A DNA stretch of 64,000 bases from Bacteroidia bacterium (GCA_041391665.1 JAWKNO010000001.1:1922001-1986000); one strand, 5' to 3'; numbered from the stretch's first letter, positions 48,773 to 58,194 are shown. A program made the numbers and translations. Notes: a model not told the origin generated them from the letters alone.

Positions 48773-50173
48773 TCAGTCAAATACCCACTGGGCGAGGTCA
48801 ACTTTTCGGTTGTTGTAGGGCGGATAACGAAGCGGGTTGTCGTAGAAATTTTTAGTTTTCATCACGCTTTTAAAGTGGGAAAATGTACGAAAACTTTCTT
48901 CCCCGTGGTAGCTTCCCATTCCACTGCTGCCTACACCGCCAAAAGGCAGATGCGGGTTGGCCAGATGAACCATGGCATTGTTGATACAGCCGCCGCCGAA
49001 GGGTATGCGTTGGATAAACTCGTCTGAAGTTTTATCATTTTGGGTAAAAATGTAAAATGCCAGTGGCTGCGGATTTTTTTTCACGATCGAAAGGGCCTCT
49101 GCCTGGGTTTTCCAGGTGAGCACAGGCAGTATCGGGCCAAATATTTCTTCCTGCATGAGCTTGTTTTCCGGTCCTGTGTTTTCTATTACTGTGGGCGCAA
49201 TGTACAGGTCTTCCCGGTCGGTCTGCCCTCCTGCGACAATATTTCCTTCGTGCAGGTATTTTTCAAGAACATCAAACCTCCGGTGGTTGATGATTCGGGC
49301 ATAACTTTCGCTTTGCTGCGGATTATCGCCAAAAAATGCATGGATATAATGCCGCATTCGCTCTACGAGCCGGGTTTTCTGGCTTTCATGGACGAGTACG
49401 TAATCAGGCGAAACACAACTTTGGCCCGCGTTGAAATATTTGGCCCAGGCGATGTGTTTTGCTGCGGTGTCAATATCGACTTCACTGTCAACGATGGCGG
49501 GGCTTTTTCCTCCAAGTTCCAGTGTTACGGGGGTGAGCGTTTTTGCAGCGGCCTGTGCGATGATTTTTCCTACGGGAGTACTGCCTGTGAAAAAAATATG
49601 ATCAAAGCGAATGGTTTCCATTAACCTGCCGACCACCGTTGCTCCATCGCCTGTGACAATATGAATATAGGCCGGATCAAAATTTTCTGAAACCATTTTT
49701 TCCATCAGGGCAGAAGTCCGGGGCGCAAGTTCTGAGGGTTTGAGAAATACCGTATTGCCTGCGGCAATGGCACCAACGAGCGGCGAAAACAGCAGCATAA
49801 AGGGATAGTTCCATGGTGCGATGATCAGAACGGTTCCTTTGGGTTCGGGGAGAATACGGCTGGTGGTAGGAAAAAGTACAGCAGGAGTTTTGACTTTTTC
49901 CGGAGCCATCCAGGCTTTTAAATGGCTGAGGGCAAAAGCAATTTCGTCATATACCAGCCCGATTTCACTGGTAAAAGCTTCAAACACTGGTTTTCGGAGG
50001 TCGGCTTGCAGGGCCGCAATAATTTCCTGCTCATGGTCTTTGATGACCGTTCTCAGTTGTTTTAGCTGAGCTGCCCTGAATGCATATTCGCGGGTTTTTC
50101 CGCTTTCAAAAAAAATCTGCTGCTGCTGATAGCGGAGGTGATAAGTTGAGTCTGATTGCGGGGTATGTGACAT
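48773..50173 (-). CDS. Class 3-type aldehyde dehydrogenase (NAD(P)-dependent)
   Basis: Oxidises medium- or long-chain or aromatic aldehydes to acids. The 466-residue product has the ALDH folds PKGTVLIIAPWNYPFMLLFS, FTGSTPVGKIIAQAA, the catalytic glutamate in LELGGKSPAIV (about 240) and the nucleophilic cysteine in FNAGQSCVSPDYV (about 275). The motif PFGGVGSSGMGSYHGEESFR near the C-terminus is characteristic of the class 3/AlkH-like subgroup. The ATG at 50173 is preferred over 50197. It is divergent from the phenylacetate operon 154 nt away; a link (such as phenylacetaldehyde oxidation) is only a guess. Confidence 0.88.
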   Translation of the reverse strand: MSHTPQSDSTYHLRYQQQQIFFESGKTREYAFRAAQLKQLRTVIKDHEQEIIAALQADLRKPVFEAFTSEIGLVYDEIAFALSHLKAWMAPEKVKTPAVLFPTTSRILPEPKGTVLIIAPWNYPFMLLFSPLVGAIAAGNTVFLKPSELAPRTSALMEKMVSENFDPAYIHIVTGDGATVVGRLMETIRFDHIFFTGSTPVGKIIAQAAAKTLTPVTLELGGKSPAIVDSEVDIDTAAKHIAWAKYFNAGQSCVSPDYVLVHESQKTRLVERMRHYIHAFFGDNPQQSESYARIINHRRFDVLEKYLHEGNIVAGGQTDREDLYIAPTVIENTGPENKLMQEEIFGPILPVLTWKTQAEALSIVKKNPQPLAFYIFTQNDKTSDEFIQRIPFGGGCINNAMVHLANPHLPFGGVGSSGMGSYHGEESFRTFSHFKSVMKTKNFYDNPLRYPPYNNRKVDLAQWVFD

Positions 50174-50326
50174 GGTGCCGGATATTGAAATCGTCAATTA
50201 CTACGAAAATAGGCATTCTGTGGCAATAATTCGCCCATATCATAAAGCGGTATATTTTCTCCGCCTTCTGCTTCATTTTGACCACCTGTATGATTAACTT
50301 GCATAGTCAATCAAACACCTACCTGT

Positions 50327-51106
50327 ATGAGTTCAATCCTTTTTGATAAAATAGAAGGAATAGGAAAAATCACCCTCAACCGTCCGGAGGTTTATAATAG
50401 CTTCAATCGCGAAATGGCCCTTGACTTACAGGACAGACTGGACGAATGTGCGGTGGATGACAATATCCGGGCGGTGATGATTACCGGAAGCGGGAATGCT
50501 TTTTCTGCCGGGCAAGACCTGAAGGAAGTTACTGACCCTGATGAAAACCCGGGGTTTCAGGTCATTCTTCACGAACATTTCAACCCGATTATCCGCCGTT
50601 TGCGCGAATTGAAAATTCCTGTTGTTGCCGCTGTTAATGGCGTAGCTGCGGGGGCGGGAGCGAATATAGCTCTGGCCTGTGATGTGGTCATTGCTGCGGA
50701 TACCGCCTATTTTGTGCAGGCATTCAGCAAGATCGGGCTGATCCCGGATAGTGGGGGTACATTTTTTTTACCAAGGCTGATCGGCTTTCAGAAAGCCCTG
50801 GCAATTGCTATGCTGGGGGATAAAATCTACGCCAATGATGCCGAACGTATGGGAATGATCTACCGGTCTGTTCCTGCACATGAGTTTGAGGCTTTTATCT
50901 GGCATATTGCCCATACGCTGGCGGCCATGCCTACCAAAGGACTGTGGTTTACCAAAAGAGCATTTAATAAGTCAATGAGCAATTCGCTCAATGAACAACT
51001 GGATTTTGAAGAAAAACTTCAGATCAAGGCGGGGGAAACCGACGACTACCGGGAAGGGGTAGCCGCTTTTCTGGAAAAACGCCATCCACATTTTACGGGA
51101 AAATAA
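50327..51106 (+). CDS. paaG: Enoyl-CoA hydratase/isomerase PaaG-type (ring 1,2-epoxyphenylacetyl-CoA isomerase)
   Basis: Crotonase-fold enzyme converting ring-1,2-epoxyphenylacetyl-CoA to oxepin-CoA in aerobic phenylacetate breakdown. The 259-residue product has ITLNRPEVYNSFNREMALDL, the CoA-binding FSAGQDLKEV, the oxyanion segment VNGVAAGAGANIALACDVVI and SKIGLIPDSGGTFFLPRLIG with the aspartate (IPDSGGT) typical of PaaG rather than of hydratases. First gene of a tight four-gene set (7-, 6- and 11-nt gaps) with paaH, paaJ and paaZ. Confidence 0.88.
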   Translation: MSSILFDKIEGIGKITLNRPEVYNSFNREMALDLQDRLDECAVDDNIRAVMITGSGNAFSAGQDLKEVTDPDENPGFQVILHEHFNPIIRRLRELKIPVVAAVNGVAAGAGANIALACDVVIAADTAYFVQAFSKIGLIPDSGGTFFLPRLIGFQKALAIAMLGDKIYANDAERMGMIYRSVPAHEFEAFIWHIAHTLAAMPTKGLWFTKRAFNKSMSNSLNEQLDFEEKLQIKAGETDDYREGVAAFLEKRHPHFTGK

Positions 51107-51113
51107 ACGAAAC

Positions 51114-52268
51114 ATGACAATCGGAATTATCGGCGCAGGAGCTATGGGGGGGGGGATTGCACAGGTCGCCGCCGCTGCCGGCGCGGGAGTAAAAGTGTAC
51201 GACAAATACGACCAGGCACTGGTTGCCTGCGATTCGGGCATCCGGAAAATCATGAACAACCTCATCCAGAAAGGGAAACTTTCTGCTCACGCCGCCAATG
51301 AAATCCTTGGACGCATCGACTACGCCGCCGAATTGGACGAACTAGCAGGCTGCGACCTGGTGATAGAGGCCATTGTCGAAGATCTGAGCGTAAAAAAAAC
51401 GATATTCTACGAACTGGAAAGCGTAGTCAGCGGGCATTGTATCCTCGCAACTAATACTTCCTCTCTCTCCGTCACATCGATCGCTGCCGCCTGCCAAAAT
51501 CCTGAAAGGGTAGTGGGCATCCATTTTTTTAACCCCGCACCACTCATGCGACTGGTTGAAATTATTCCTGCGGTGCAGACTGCTCCTGCGATTGTTCAAC
51601 AGGCACGAAATATCATAGATTCCTGGGGAAAAACTACTGTAATCGCCAGGGATACGCCAGGTTTTATCGTCAACCGTGTGGCACGCCCCTTTTATGGCGA
51701 AGCCCTGAAGATATATGAAGAAGGTACTGCCTCTTTCGCAACGATAGACTGGGCCATGACTGAGATAGGGGGATTTCGGATGGGGCCATTTGCCCTGATG
51801 GACTATATCGGGCATGATGTGAATTATGCGGTAACAGAGTCTGTGTTTACAGCCTTTTATTTTGACAACCGTTACCGTCCCTCCTTCTCACAAAAAAGAA
51901 TGGTAGAGGCAGGGTATCTGGGTAAAAAAGCAGGAAGAGGTTTTTACCATTATACAGAAGCGGCGATTCCTCCCGAACCGGTAAAGTCAGAAAATACAGG
52001 GAGAATGATCGTGGACAGGATCGTCGTTATGCTCATCAATGAAGCAGCCGATGCACTTTTTCTCGGAATAGCCAGTCGGGATGATCTGGATAAAGCCATG
52101 ACTTTAGGCGTAAATTACCCCAAAGGACTGCTGCAATGGGCGGATGACATAGGCATACAAATCTGTGTGGAGCAAATGGACAAACTATCTGACGAATATC
52201 GCGACCCCCGCTACCGTTGCAGTCCCTTGCTGCGTCGTATGGCAGAAACGGGGGAGACATTTTACTAA
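51114..52268 (+). CDS. paaH: 3-hydroxyacyl-CoA (3-hydroxyadipyl-CoA) dehydrogenase PaaH
   Basis: NAD-dependent dehydrogenase acting late in the phenylacetate pathway (3-hydroxyadipyl-CoA to 3-oxoadipyl-CoA). The 384-residue product has IGIIGAGAMGGGIAQVAAAA as the NAD motif, VIEAIVEDLSVKKTIFYELE, the catalytic histidine in VVGIHFFNPAPLMRLVEIIP, and the C-terminal domain with TVIARDTPGFIVNRVARPFY and MGPFALMDYIGHDVNYAV. A run of ten G residues (51146-51155) encodes MGGG of the glycine motif. Start is 7 nt after paaG. Confidence 0.88.
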   Translation: MTIGIIGAGAMGGGIAQVAAAAGAGVKVYDKYDQALVACDSGIRKIMNNLIQKGKLSAHAANEILGRIDYAAELDELAGCDLVIEAIVEDLSVKKTIFYELESVVSGHCILATNTSSLSVTSIAAACQNPERVVGIHFFNPAPLMRLVEIIPAVQTAPAIVQQARNIIDSWGKTTVIARDTPGFIVNRVARPFYGEALKIYEEGTASFATIDWAMTEIGGFRMGPFALMDYIGHDVNYAVTESVFTAFYFDNRYRPSFSQKRMVEAGYLGKKAGRGFYHYTEAAIPPEPVKSENTGRMIVDRIVVMLINEAADALFLGIASRDDLDKAMTLGVNYPKGLLQWADDIGIQICVEQMDKLSDEYRDPRYRCSPLLRRMAETGETFY

Positions 52269-52274
52269 AAAGGA

Positions 52275-53492
52275 ATGATGAAAGAGGCCTATATCACAGA
52301 TGGGGTCAGAACCCCGATAGGAAATTTTCGGGGAAGTCTGTCCGTCGTTCGTACCGATGATCTGGCGGCGATTCCCCTCCGGGAACTGGTGCGCAGAAAT
52401 CCGCAAATTCCCGCCGATGCCTGGGACGAGGTAATCATGGGTTGTGCCAACCAGGCTGGCGAGGACAACCGCAATGTCGCCCGGATGAGCCTTCTTTTGG
52501 CGGGGTTGCCGGTAAGTGTTCCCGGCGAAACGGTAAACCGGCTTTGTGCTTCAGGTATGTCGGCAATTATCCATGCCAACCGCGCCATTAAAGCCGGGGA
52601 CGGCGACTTGTTTTTGTGTGGCGGGGTGGAAAATATGACCCGCGGGCCGTGGGTGATTTCGAAAGCCTCTGCGCCTTTCGGTCAGGATGCGCAAATGTTT
52701 GATTCCAGTTTTGGCTGGCGGTTTGTCAATCCCCGGATGGAGGAAATGTATGGGACCGAAGGTATGGGGCAAACTGCGGAAAACCTCGCCGAAAAATATA
52801 GGATCAGCCGTGAGGATCAGGACCGTTTTGCCTGGCACTCACAGATGAAAGCATCGCGCGCACAAAAGGCGGGACGGTTTGCCGAAGAGATTGTGCCGGT
52901 AGAAATTATCCGGCGGAAACAATCACCGCTGATTGTGAGCGAGGATGAGTTTATCAAACCCGACACAACACCGGAGGTGTTGGCCCGGTTGCGTCCCGCC
53001 TTCAAAAATGAAGCCGAAGGTGGTACGGTTACGGCAGGCAATGCCTCCGGCCTGAATGATGGCGCCGCAGCCGTAGTCGTGGCGTCAGATGATGCGCTGA
53101 AGCGCTTTGGCATCCGGCCCCTGGCAAGAATTGTCGCTTCTGCGGTAGTAGGTACAGAACCCCGTATCATGGGAATCGGCCCGGTCGAGGCATCTGAACG
53201 CGCACTGAAAAAAGCCGGTCTGGCGATGACAGATATGGACATTATCGAAATCAATGAAGCGTTTGCCGTGCAGGTACTTGCCTGCACCCGGGCATTGGCA
53301 CTTGCCGATGATGATCCAAGGATCAATCCCAATGGCGGCGCCATTGCCCTGGGCCATCCCTTAGGAATGAGCGGTACACGTATTGTGTTGACTGCCGCGC
53401 TCGAACTTCAAAAACAAAACAAGCGATACGCCCTCGTTACCATGTGCATCGGGGTAGGACAGGGGTATGCGACGATTATTGAAAGGACCTGA
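52275..53492 (+). CDS. paaJ: 3-oxoadipyl-CoA/3-oxo-5,6-dehydrosuberyl-CoA thiolase PaaJ
   Basis: Thiolase that releases acetyl-CoA and succinyl-CoA from 3-oxoadipyl-CoA. The 405-residue product has EAYITDGVRTPIGNFRGSLS, the acyl-enzyme cysteine in VNRLCASGMSAI (about 90), NEAFAVQVLACTRALA, the histidine in NPNGGAIALGHPLGMSG and the second cysteine in MCIGVGQG. General acetyl-CoA acetyltransferase is the alternative from sequence; operon context favours PaaJ/PcaF. Two adjacent ATGs (52275, 52278) are possible starts. Confidence 0.88.
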   Translation: MMKEAYITDGVRTPIGNFRGSLSVVRTDDLAAIPLRELVRRNPQIPADAWDEVIMGCANQAGEDNRNVARMSLLLAGLPVSVPGETVNRLCASGMSAIIHANRAIKAGDGDLFLCGGVENMTRGPWVISKASAPFGQDAQMFDSSFGWRFVNPRMEEMYGTEGMGQTAENLAEKYRISREDQDRFAWHSQMKASRAQKAGRFAEEIVPVEIIRRKQSPLIVSEDEFIKPDTTPEVLARLRPAFKNEAEGGTVTAGNASGLNDGAAAVVVASDDALKRFGIRPLARIVASAVVGTEPRIMGIGPVEASERALKKAGLAMTDMDIIEINEAFAVQVLACTRALALADDDPRINPNGGAIALGHPLGMSGTRIVLTAALELQKQNKRYALVTMCIGVGQGYATIIERT

Positions 53493-53503
53493 TTTATCTG
53501 GAA

Positions 53504-55558
53504 ATGACTACAAAACTTACGAACCTCGCTTTAGGAAAATGGATACCCCACGAAGGTGCGGGCATTCCCCAATACAATGCCGTAACTGGTGAGCTCATCG
53601 CAACCTGCGGAAGTGAAGGGCTGGATTTTGCCGAAATGATGCGCTACGCGCGCCGCACGGGCAATCCCAACCTCCGCAAAATGACCTTTCAGCAGCGTGG
53701 GCTTATGCTGAAGGCGCTTGCTCTTTATATGCATGAAAGGCGAAAGCAATATTACCCGGTCAGCTATCAGACCGGTGCAACCAAAGGCGATAGCTGGGTG
53801 GACATTGATGGGGGAATCGGTACGCTGTTTGCTTACGCGAGCCTCCGCCGGAAATTTCCCAATGAAACCTATCATGTGGATGGCGAAACGGTAGGGCTTT
53901 CAAAGGGCGGCACTTTTATCGGGCATCATATCATGGTTCCGCGTCGCGGCGTGGCGGTTCATATCAATGCATTCAACTTCCCGATATGGGGAATGCTGGA
54001 AAAATGTGCGGTCAACTGGCTGGCCGGAATGCCCGCAATTGTCAAAGCCGCAGAGCCCAGCTCTTTTGTTACTCATGCTTTTGTGCGCGATATGATCGCC
54101 TCCGGCATTCTGCCTGAAGGCGCGCTGCAACTGGTTTGCGGCCCGGGAGAAGGAATTCTGGAGCCGGTTACCTCGCAGGATGTAGTAACTTTCACGGGTT
54201 CTGCTTCCACCGGGCGTTTGCTCAAAGCCCATCCCAATATCATCGAACATGCGGTGCCCTTTACCATGGAAGCTGATTCCCTCAATGCCGCAGTATTGGG
54301 TGAAGATGCTGTGCCCGGAACGGAAGAGTTTGACCTCTTTGTGAAAGAAGTTCGCCGGGAAATGACCCTGAAATGCGGGCAGCGCTGTACGGCCATTCGC
54401 CGCATTCTTGTTCCAGAAAACCTGATAGAAGACGTGCAGATTGCCATTTCAAAAGAACTGGCAAAAACCACCATCGGCAATCCTGCGGACGAATCTGTAC
54501 GCATGGGAGCTTTGGTAAGCCGGGTTCAGTCAGAAGAAGTAGCCCGGAGGGTAAATGAACTTGCCCTTCAAAGTGAAATTGTCTTTGGTGGGTTGGATCA
54601 GCCATTCGAAGTGATGGGAGCGGATCGGGAGAAAGGTGCTTTTTTTGCCCCTGTGTTGCTCCGCAATGACCGTCCGTTTGATAATCTGGGTTCGCATGAA
54701 ATTGAAGCATTTGGACCGGTAAGCACGATTATGCCTTATAAAAATCTGGATGAAGCGATCGAACTTACCCATCTGGGGAAAGGTTCGCTTGTGAGCACTA
54801 TTGCTACTTTTGATGACAAACTGGCCCGTGAGTATGTGATGGGTGCGGCTTCCCATCACGGTCGTATTTTGGTACTAAACCGGGAAAGCGCAAAAGAAAG
54901 TACGGGGCATGGTTCGCCCATGCCAATGCTTGTACACGGCGGGCCGGGAAGGGCAGGGGGAGGAGAAGAAATGGGCGGAATGCGCGGAGTCAAACATTAC
55001 CTTCAGCGGTGTGCGATTCAGGGTACGCCCACAACGATTACCGCAGTTACGAATGTTTTTCAACAGGGAGCAAAATATATAGAAACGCCTGTTCATCCTT
55101 TTCGCAAACATTTTGAAGAGTTGGCGGTAGGGGAAACGGTCATTACCCATAAACATACAGTTACCGAGGCTGATATTGTAAACTTTGCCAACCTTTCGGG
55201 AGATAATTTTTACGCGCATATGGATGTAACTTCCCTGGACGGAACGATTTTTACGGGTAGAGTAGCGCACGGATATTTTGTGTTGTCCAAAGCCGCAGGT
55301 TTATTTGTCGATCCGAAGAAAGGGCCGGTTTTGCTGAACTATGGACTGGAGGAATGTCGGTTTACCAAACCTGTTTATCCGGGTATGACCATCGGGGTAA
55401 AATGTACGGTAAAAGAAAAAGTAGATCAGGAAAAAAAGACCCCGGAAGATGTCGCCAAAGGGATTGTGAAATTTTTAGTGGATGTATATGACGAAACAGG
55501 CGAAACCGTTGCTATCGCCACAATTTTGACAATGGTCAAAAAATTAGATCAGCAGTAA
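53504..55558 (+). CDS. paaZ: Bifunctional oxepin-CoA hydrolase / 3-oxo-5,6-dehydrosuberyl-CoA semialdehyde dehydrogenase PaaZ
   Basis: Opens the oxepin ring and oxidises the resulting aldehyde. The 684-residue product has an aldehyde dehydrogenase domain (about 1-525) with HINAFNFPIWGMLEKCAVNW, FTGSASTGRLLKAHPNI, FTMEADSLNAAVLG (catalytic glutamate) and MTLKCGQRCTAIRR (nucleophilic cysteine). A C-terminal MaoC/hot-dog hydratase domain follows (about 545-680) with NLSGDNFYAHMD (Asp/His catalytic pair) and RVAHGYFVLSKAAGLF. The fusion is diagnostic of PaaZ and fixes the pathway assignment for the whole operon. The upper-pathway paaABCDE and paaK are not in the window. Confidence 0.93.
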   Translation: MTTKLTNLALGKWIPHEGAGIPQYNAVTGELIATCGSEGLDFAEMMRYARRTGNPNLRKMTFQQRGLMLKALALYMHERRKQYYPVSYQTGATKGDSWVDIDGGIGTLFAYASLRRKFPNETYHVDGETVGLSKGGTFIGHHIMVPRRGVAVHINAFNFPIWGMLEKCAVNWLAGMPAIVKAAEPSSFVTHAFVRDMIASGILPEGALQLVCGPGEGILEPVTSQDVVTFTGSASTGRLLKAHPNIIEHAVPFTMEADSLNAAVLGEDAVPGTEEFDLFVKEVRREMTLKCGQRCTAIRRILVPENLIEDVQIAISKELAKTTIGNPADESVRMGALVSRVQSEEVARRVNELALQSEIVFGGLDQPFEVMGADREKGAFFAPVLLRNDRPFDNLGSHEIEAFGPVSTIMPYKNLDEAIELTHLGKGSLVSTIATFDDKLAREYVMGAASHHGRILVLNRESAKESTGHGSPMPMLVHGGPGRAGGGEEMGGMRGVKHYLQRCAIQGTPTTITAVTNVFQQGAKYIETPVHPFRKHFEELAVGETVITHKHTVTEADIVNFANLSGDNFYAHMDVTSLDGTIFTGRVAHGYFVLSKAAGLFVDPKKGPVLLNYGLEECRFTKPVYPGMTIGVKCTVKEKVDQEKKTPEDVAKGIVKFLVDVYDETGETVAIATILTMVKKLDQQ

Positions 55559-55614
55559 ATTTGTGGAATTTCTGTAGCTATATTTGTTGATACCACCACT
55601 AATTACAACATGAT

Positions 55615-56103
55615 ATGAAACCTGTCCGGTTGATTTTGATTCTTAGTCTTGCCCTGTTTTTGATGACATTATCAGGCTGTAAAGGGACAAAATCCCTGGC
55701 TTCCACCAAATACCAGACCCGCTATCTGCCTGCGGTTGTTGCGGATCTCTATTTGGGTATGCCGATGAAAGCCGCAATCGCAGCTCACCCCGGAATGAAG
55801 TTTGATTCCGACGATGATTTCCGCAAGTCCTATATTGAGACATTCGATAGCGATGGCCTTTCCAATATCACCTATTATTTTGATGATAATGCGGAAGGGT
55901 CATTGTATGAGTTTATCATCGAGTATGATAATGCGGAAGAAAGGGATGCGGTGGCTGCAAAATATTTGGGTAAGCCCAACTATGAAGACAATACCGAATG
56001 GCTCTACGACAGCCGTGAAGGTTTTAATATCCACGCATGGAATTACAATAGCAAACTGGTTATTGTCGGTGTGATCAAAGGTACGGAATGGTCTGAGGAA
56101 TAA
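55615..56103 (+). CDS. Small lipoprotein of unknown function
   Basis: A 162-residue product with a lipoprotein signal (LILILSLALFLMTLSGC, cysteine at about residue 22). The mature part is a small acidic alpha/beta domain (FDSDGLSNITYYFDDNAEGS, LYEFIIEYDNAEERDAVAA, GFNIHAWNYNSKLVIVGVIK). I do not recognise a family; the layout of a surface helix followed by paired strands recalls small envelope lipoproteins of the BamE/SmpA type, but this is a weak resemblance. It is 56 nt after paaZ, with an AT-rich gap, so likely a separate transcript. Confidence 0.6.
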   Translation: MKPVRLILILSLALFLMTLSGCKGTKSLASTKYQTRYLPAVVADLYLGMPMKAAIAAHPGMKFDSDDDFRKSYIETFDSDGLSNITYYFDDNAEGSLYEFIIEYDNAEERDAVAAKYLGKPNYEDNTEWLYDSREGFNIHAWNYNSKLVIVGVIKGTEWSEE

Positions 56104-56112
56104 CGACTGGGT

Positions 56113-56847
56113 TTAGCTATTGTATTTTTCGAGAATATTCAGGCAGACCTCAAAGTTTTTGGGATAGGGAACTGAAAACTCCACTTCTTCACCGGTGCCT
56201 GGATGCGTAAACTTCAGTGAGCGGGCGTGAAGGAGATAGCCATGGTTGATGGGTTGTTCATCTTTTCGCCCGCTGGCTACATATTTGCGTTTGATGTCGG
56301 AGAGGAGAATGTCTTTTCCTCCATAAAGTGTATCGCCTACGATAGGACAGCCAATCGCAGAGAGATGAGCCCTGATCTGGTGCATACGTCCGGTAACCGG
56401 TTCGCAGCGGAGGAGGGTAAAACTCTTAAAATTGTGTTCAGAGTTGACGATAGTGAGTGCTTTTTTCCCTGAGTGCTTATTAATGGTTACTTTCTTATTA
56501 GTTGAAATAAGCAGTGAGAGATCGATTTCCCTGTTTTCAAAGTGATGAACGCCGTGGATGATCGTTTGATAGACTTTCTTTACTTGTCTGTGTTGAAACT
56601 GAAGGGCGATATTACGGTAGTTTTCGGGTCCTTTGGCCATAAGCAGGATGCCCGAGGTGTTTTTGTCCAACCGGTGGCAGAGTTGAAGTTCGGGTAAATA
56701 AGCCTGAGACAGCTGACTCAGGTTTTGATTATTTTTATCATCGAGACTTGAGATATAAAGGGGTTTGTTGACGACCAGGATATGTTCATCTTCATGAATG
56801 ATGATATCTTCAAAGCGAATGAAGGGGCGTTTTTTCTGTACTTCCAT
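56113..56847 (-). CDS. RluA family RNA pseudouridine synthase
   Basis: Converts specific uridines in rRNA or tRNA to pseudouridine. The 244-residue product shows HILVVNKPLYISSL, the catalytic aspartate in LCHRLDKNTSGILLMAKG (about residue 59), RCEPVTGRMHQIRAHLSAIG and CPIVGDTLYGG. The N-terminal S4 domain of RluC/D is absent, so it resembles RluA/TruC-type members. The target base cannot be predicted. It starts 6 nt downstream of the YgjP-like gene on the same strand. Confidence 0.88.
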   Translation of the reverse strand: MEVQKKRPFIRFEDIIIHEDEHILVVNKPLYISSLDDKNNQNLSQLSQAYLPELQLCHRLDKNTSGILLMAKGPENYRNIALQFQHRQVKKVYQTIIHGVHHFENREIDLSLLISTNKKVTINKHSGKKALTIVNSEHNFKSFTLLRCEPVTGRMHQIRAHLSAIGCPIVGDTLYGGKDILLSDIKRKYVASGRKDEQPINHGYLLHARSLKFTHPGTGEEVEFSVPYPKNFEVCLNILEKYNS

Positions 56848-56853
56848 AATCTT

Positions 56854-57582
56854 TTATTTTCCGGGGGCATCAAGGATTCCGATTACCCAGGACATATTTT
56901 TAATTTTTGCATCAGCGGCTTTATAGCCGGGATAGAATTTATTCACCCAGTTCCAGAAGTTTTGGCTGTGATTCATTTCCCTCAGATGCATGAGTTCATG
57001 AATAATCACATAGTCAATCAGGGGTATGGGCAGAAAGATCAGGTACCAGTTGAGGTTGATATTTTTTTTCCCGCTGCAGCTTCCCCATTTACTTTTGACA
57101 TTTTTGACGGAGATAACATTCACAGAGGAGCCAGTCATCTGGGCCAGGTGCTGAGTACGTTGAATGAGATATTTTTTTGCCAGCGCTTTTAATGCTGCAA
57201 AAAGGATGAGGTGTAACGGAGTTTTCTGGTCTTTGAGCGGCAGGGAAATATGTATTTGCCCATCAGCAGTCATTTTTACAGACCGTTTTGCCGCAGTAGT
57301 CATGACAAAAGGAATATACTGCCCCTGGTAGAGAATTTTGGAGTCTGCGATTTCTTTATAAAACTCTGCCCGGTTTTCCTGCAGCGCCTTCATATTGATA
57401 TAGTTGCGCAAAATCCATGTTTTTTTCTTTTCGATAAAAGCCCTGGCATCATCAGTCAGCACACCGCCGGGCGTGCGGATAATCAGTTTGGGGTCAGGGC
57501 CGGCAAACTGAATGCTGATATTTCTGCTTCGGTTTTTCTCTACGAGACAGGGGATTTTTTCGCTAAGGATTTCCAGGGTCAT
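56854..57582 (-). CDS. YgjP-like (DUF45) zinc metallopeptidase
   Basis: Predicted metal-dependent hydrolase of 242 residues. The signature is the zinc site in IDYVIIHELMHLREMNHSQN (HELMH, about residues 190-196) plus the downstream FWNWVNKFYPGYKAADAKIK helix. An N-terminal beta-rich domain (about 1-110) and KNVKSKWGSCSGKKNINLNW complete the YgjP pattern. The substrate is not known. In an operon-like pair with the RluA-type gene. Confidence 0.85.
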   Translation of the reverse strand: MTLEILSEKIPCLVEKNRSRNISIQFAGPDPKLIIRTPGGVLTDDARAFIEKKKTWILRNYINMKALQENRAEFYKEIADSKILYQGQYIPFVMTTAAKRSVKMTADGQIHISLPLKDQKTPLHLILFAALKALAKKYLIQRTQHLAQMTGSSVNVISVKNVKSKWGSCSGKKNINLNWYLIFLPIPLIDYVIIHELMHLREMNHSQNFWNWVNKFYPGYKAADAKIKNMSWVIGILDAPGK

Positions 57583-57738
57583 AAGCCGGTGGCGTCACAA
57601 ATCAAGTCAGAAGTTTATGGTGTAAAAATAACAACTATTTTCCCCTTAAAAAACGTATCACTCCACCTATTTGACCTTCCGGACATGATTAGCGGAAAAT
57701 GAAGCCTTTGTACTTGTGGGTATTTCCCAAGATTGTGT

Positions 57739-57746
57739 ATCTTTGA
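57739..57746 (+). promoter_or_regulatory. Candidate -7 element for the STAS gene
   Basis: TATCTTTG fits TAnnTTTG; a CTTG at the -33 position precedes it by 21 nt. The ATG at 57773 lies about 27 nt further. Confidence 0.4.
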
Positions 57747-57772
57747 CAATTGCACACGTAAACATCGGAAAT

Positions 57773-58156
57773 ATGAGATTAGAAAAAAGTGTAGAAGATA
57801 AATACACCATTATAAAACTTCTGGATGAGAAACTGGATTCTCGTATTTCTCCCGAACTAAAGGGTGAATTTATCAACCTGAATGCTCAGGGAAGTAAGAA
57901 TATTATTCTCAACCTTGGAGATGTCAAATATGTGGACAGCTCCGGATTAAGCGCGATTCTGACAGCCAACCGTCTGTGTGGTACTTCAGGCGGGCTGCTG
58001 GTTATCTGCCATATCAACAGTCATGTAGAAAAGCTTATCAAAATTTCTCACCTTGAATCGGTATTGAATATCCTTCCCACGCAGGATGAAGCTATTCAGG
58101 AAGTCTTTATGGCTGAAGTAGAAAATGAAATCAGCGAAGATGCTGAAACCCTGTAG
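57773..58156 (+). CDS. STAS-domain anti-sigma factor antagonist-like protein
   Basis: Small cytosolic STAS protein of 127 residues, as in SpoIIAA-type partner-switching regulators. Features: YTIIKLLDEKLDSRISPELK, the phosphorylatable serine region VKYVDSSGLSAILTANRLC (serine at about 58) and GGLLVICHINSHVEKLIKIS. An acidic tail follows (EVENEISEDAETL). Its partner kinase or phosphatase is not visible here. The ATG at 57773 was preferred over the frame extension to 57716, which is outside the domain and overlaps the promoter. Confidence 0.87.
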   Translation: MRLEKSVEDKYTIIKLLDEKLDSRISPELKGEFINLNAQGSKNIILNLGDVKYVDSSGLSAILTANRLCGTSGGLLVICHINSHVEKLIKISHLESVLNILPTQDEAIQEVFMAEVENEISEDAETL

Positions 58157-58194
58157 TAAACCGGCCATAATAGATCACTATAAAAAAAATACGC

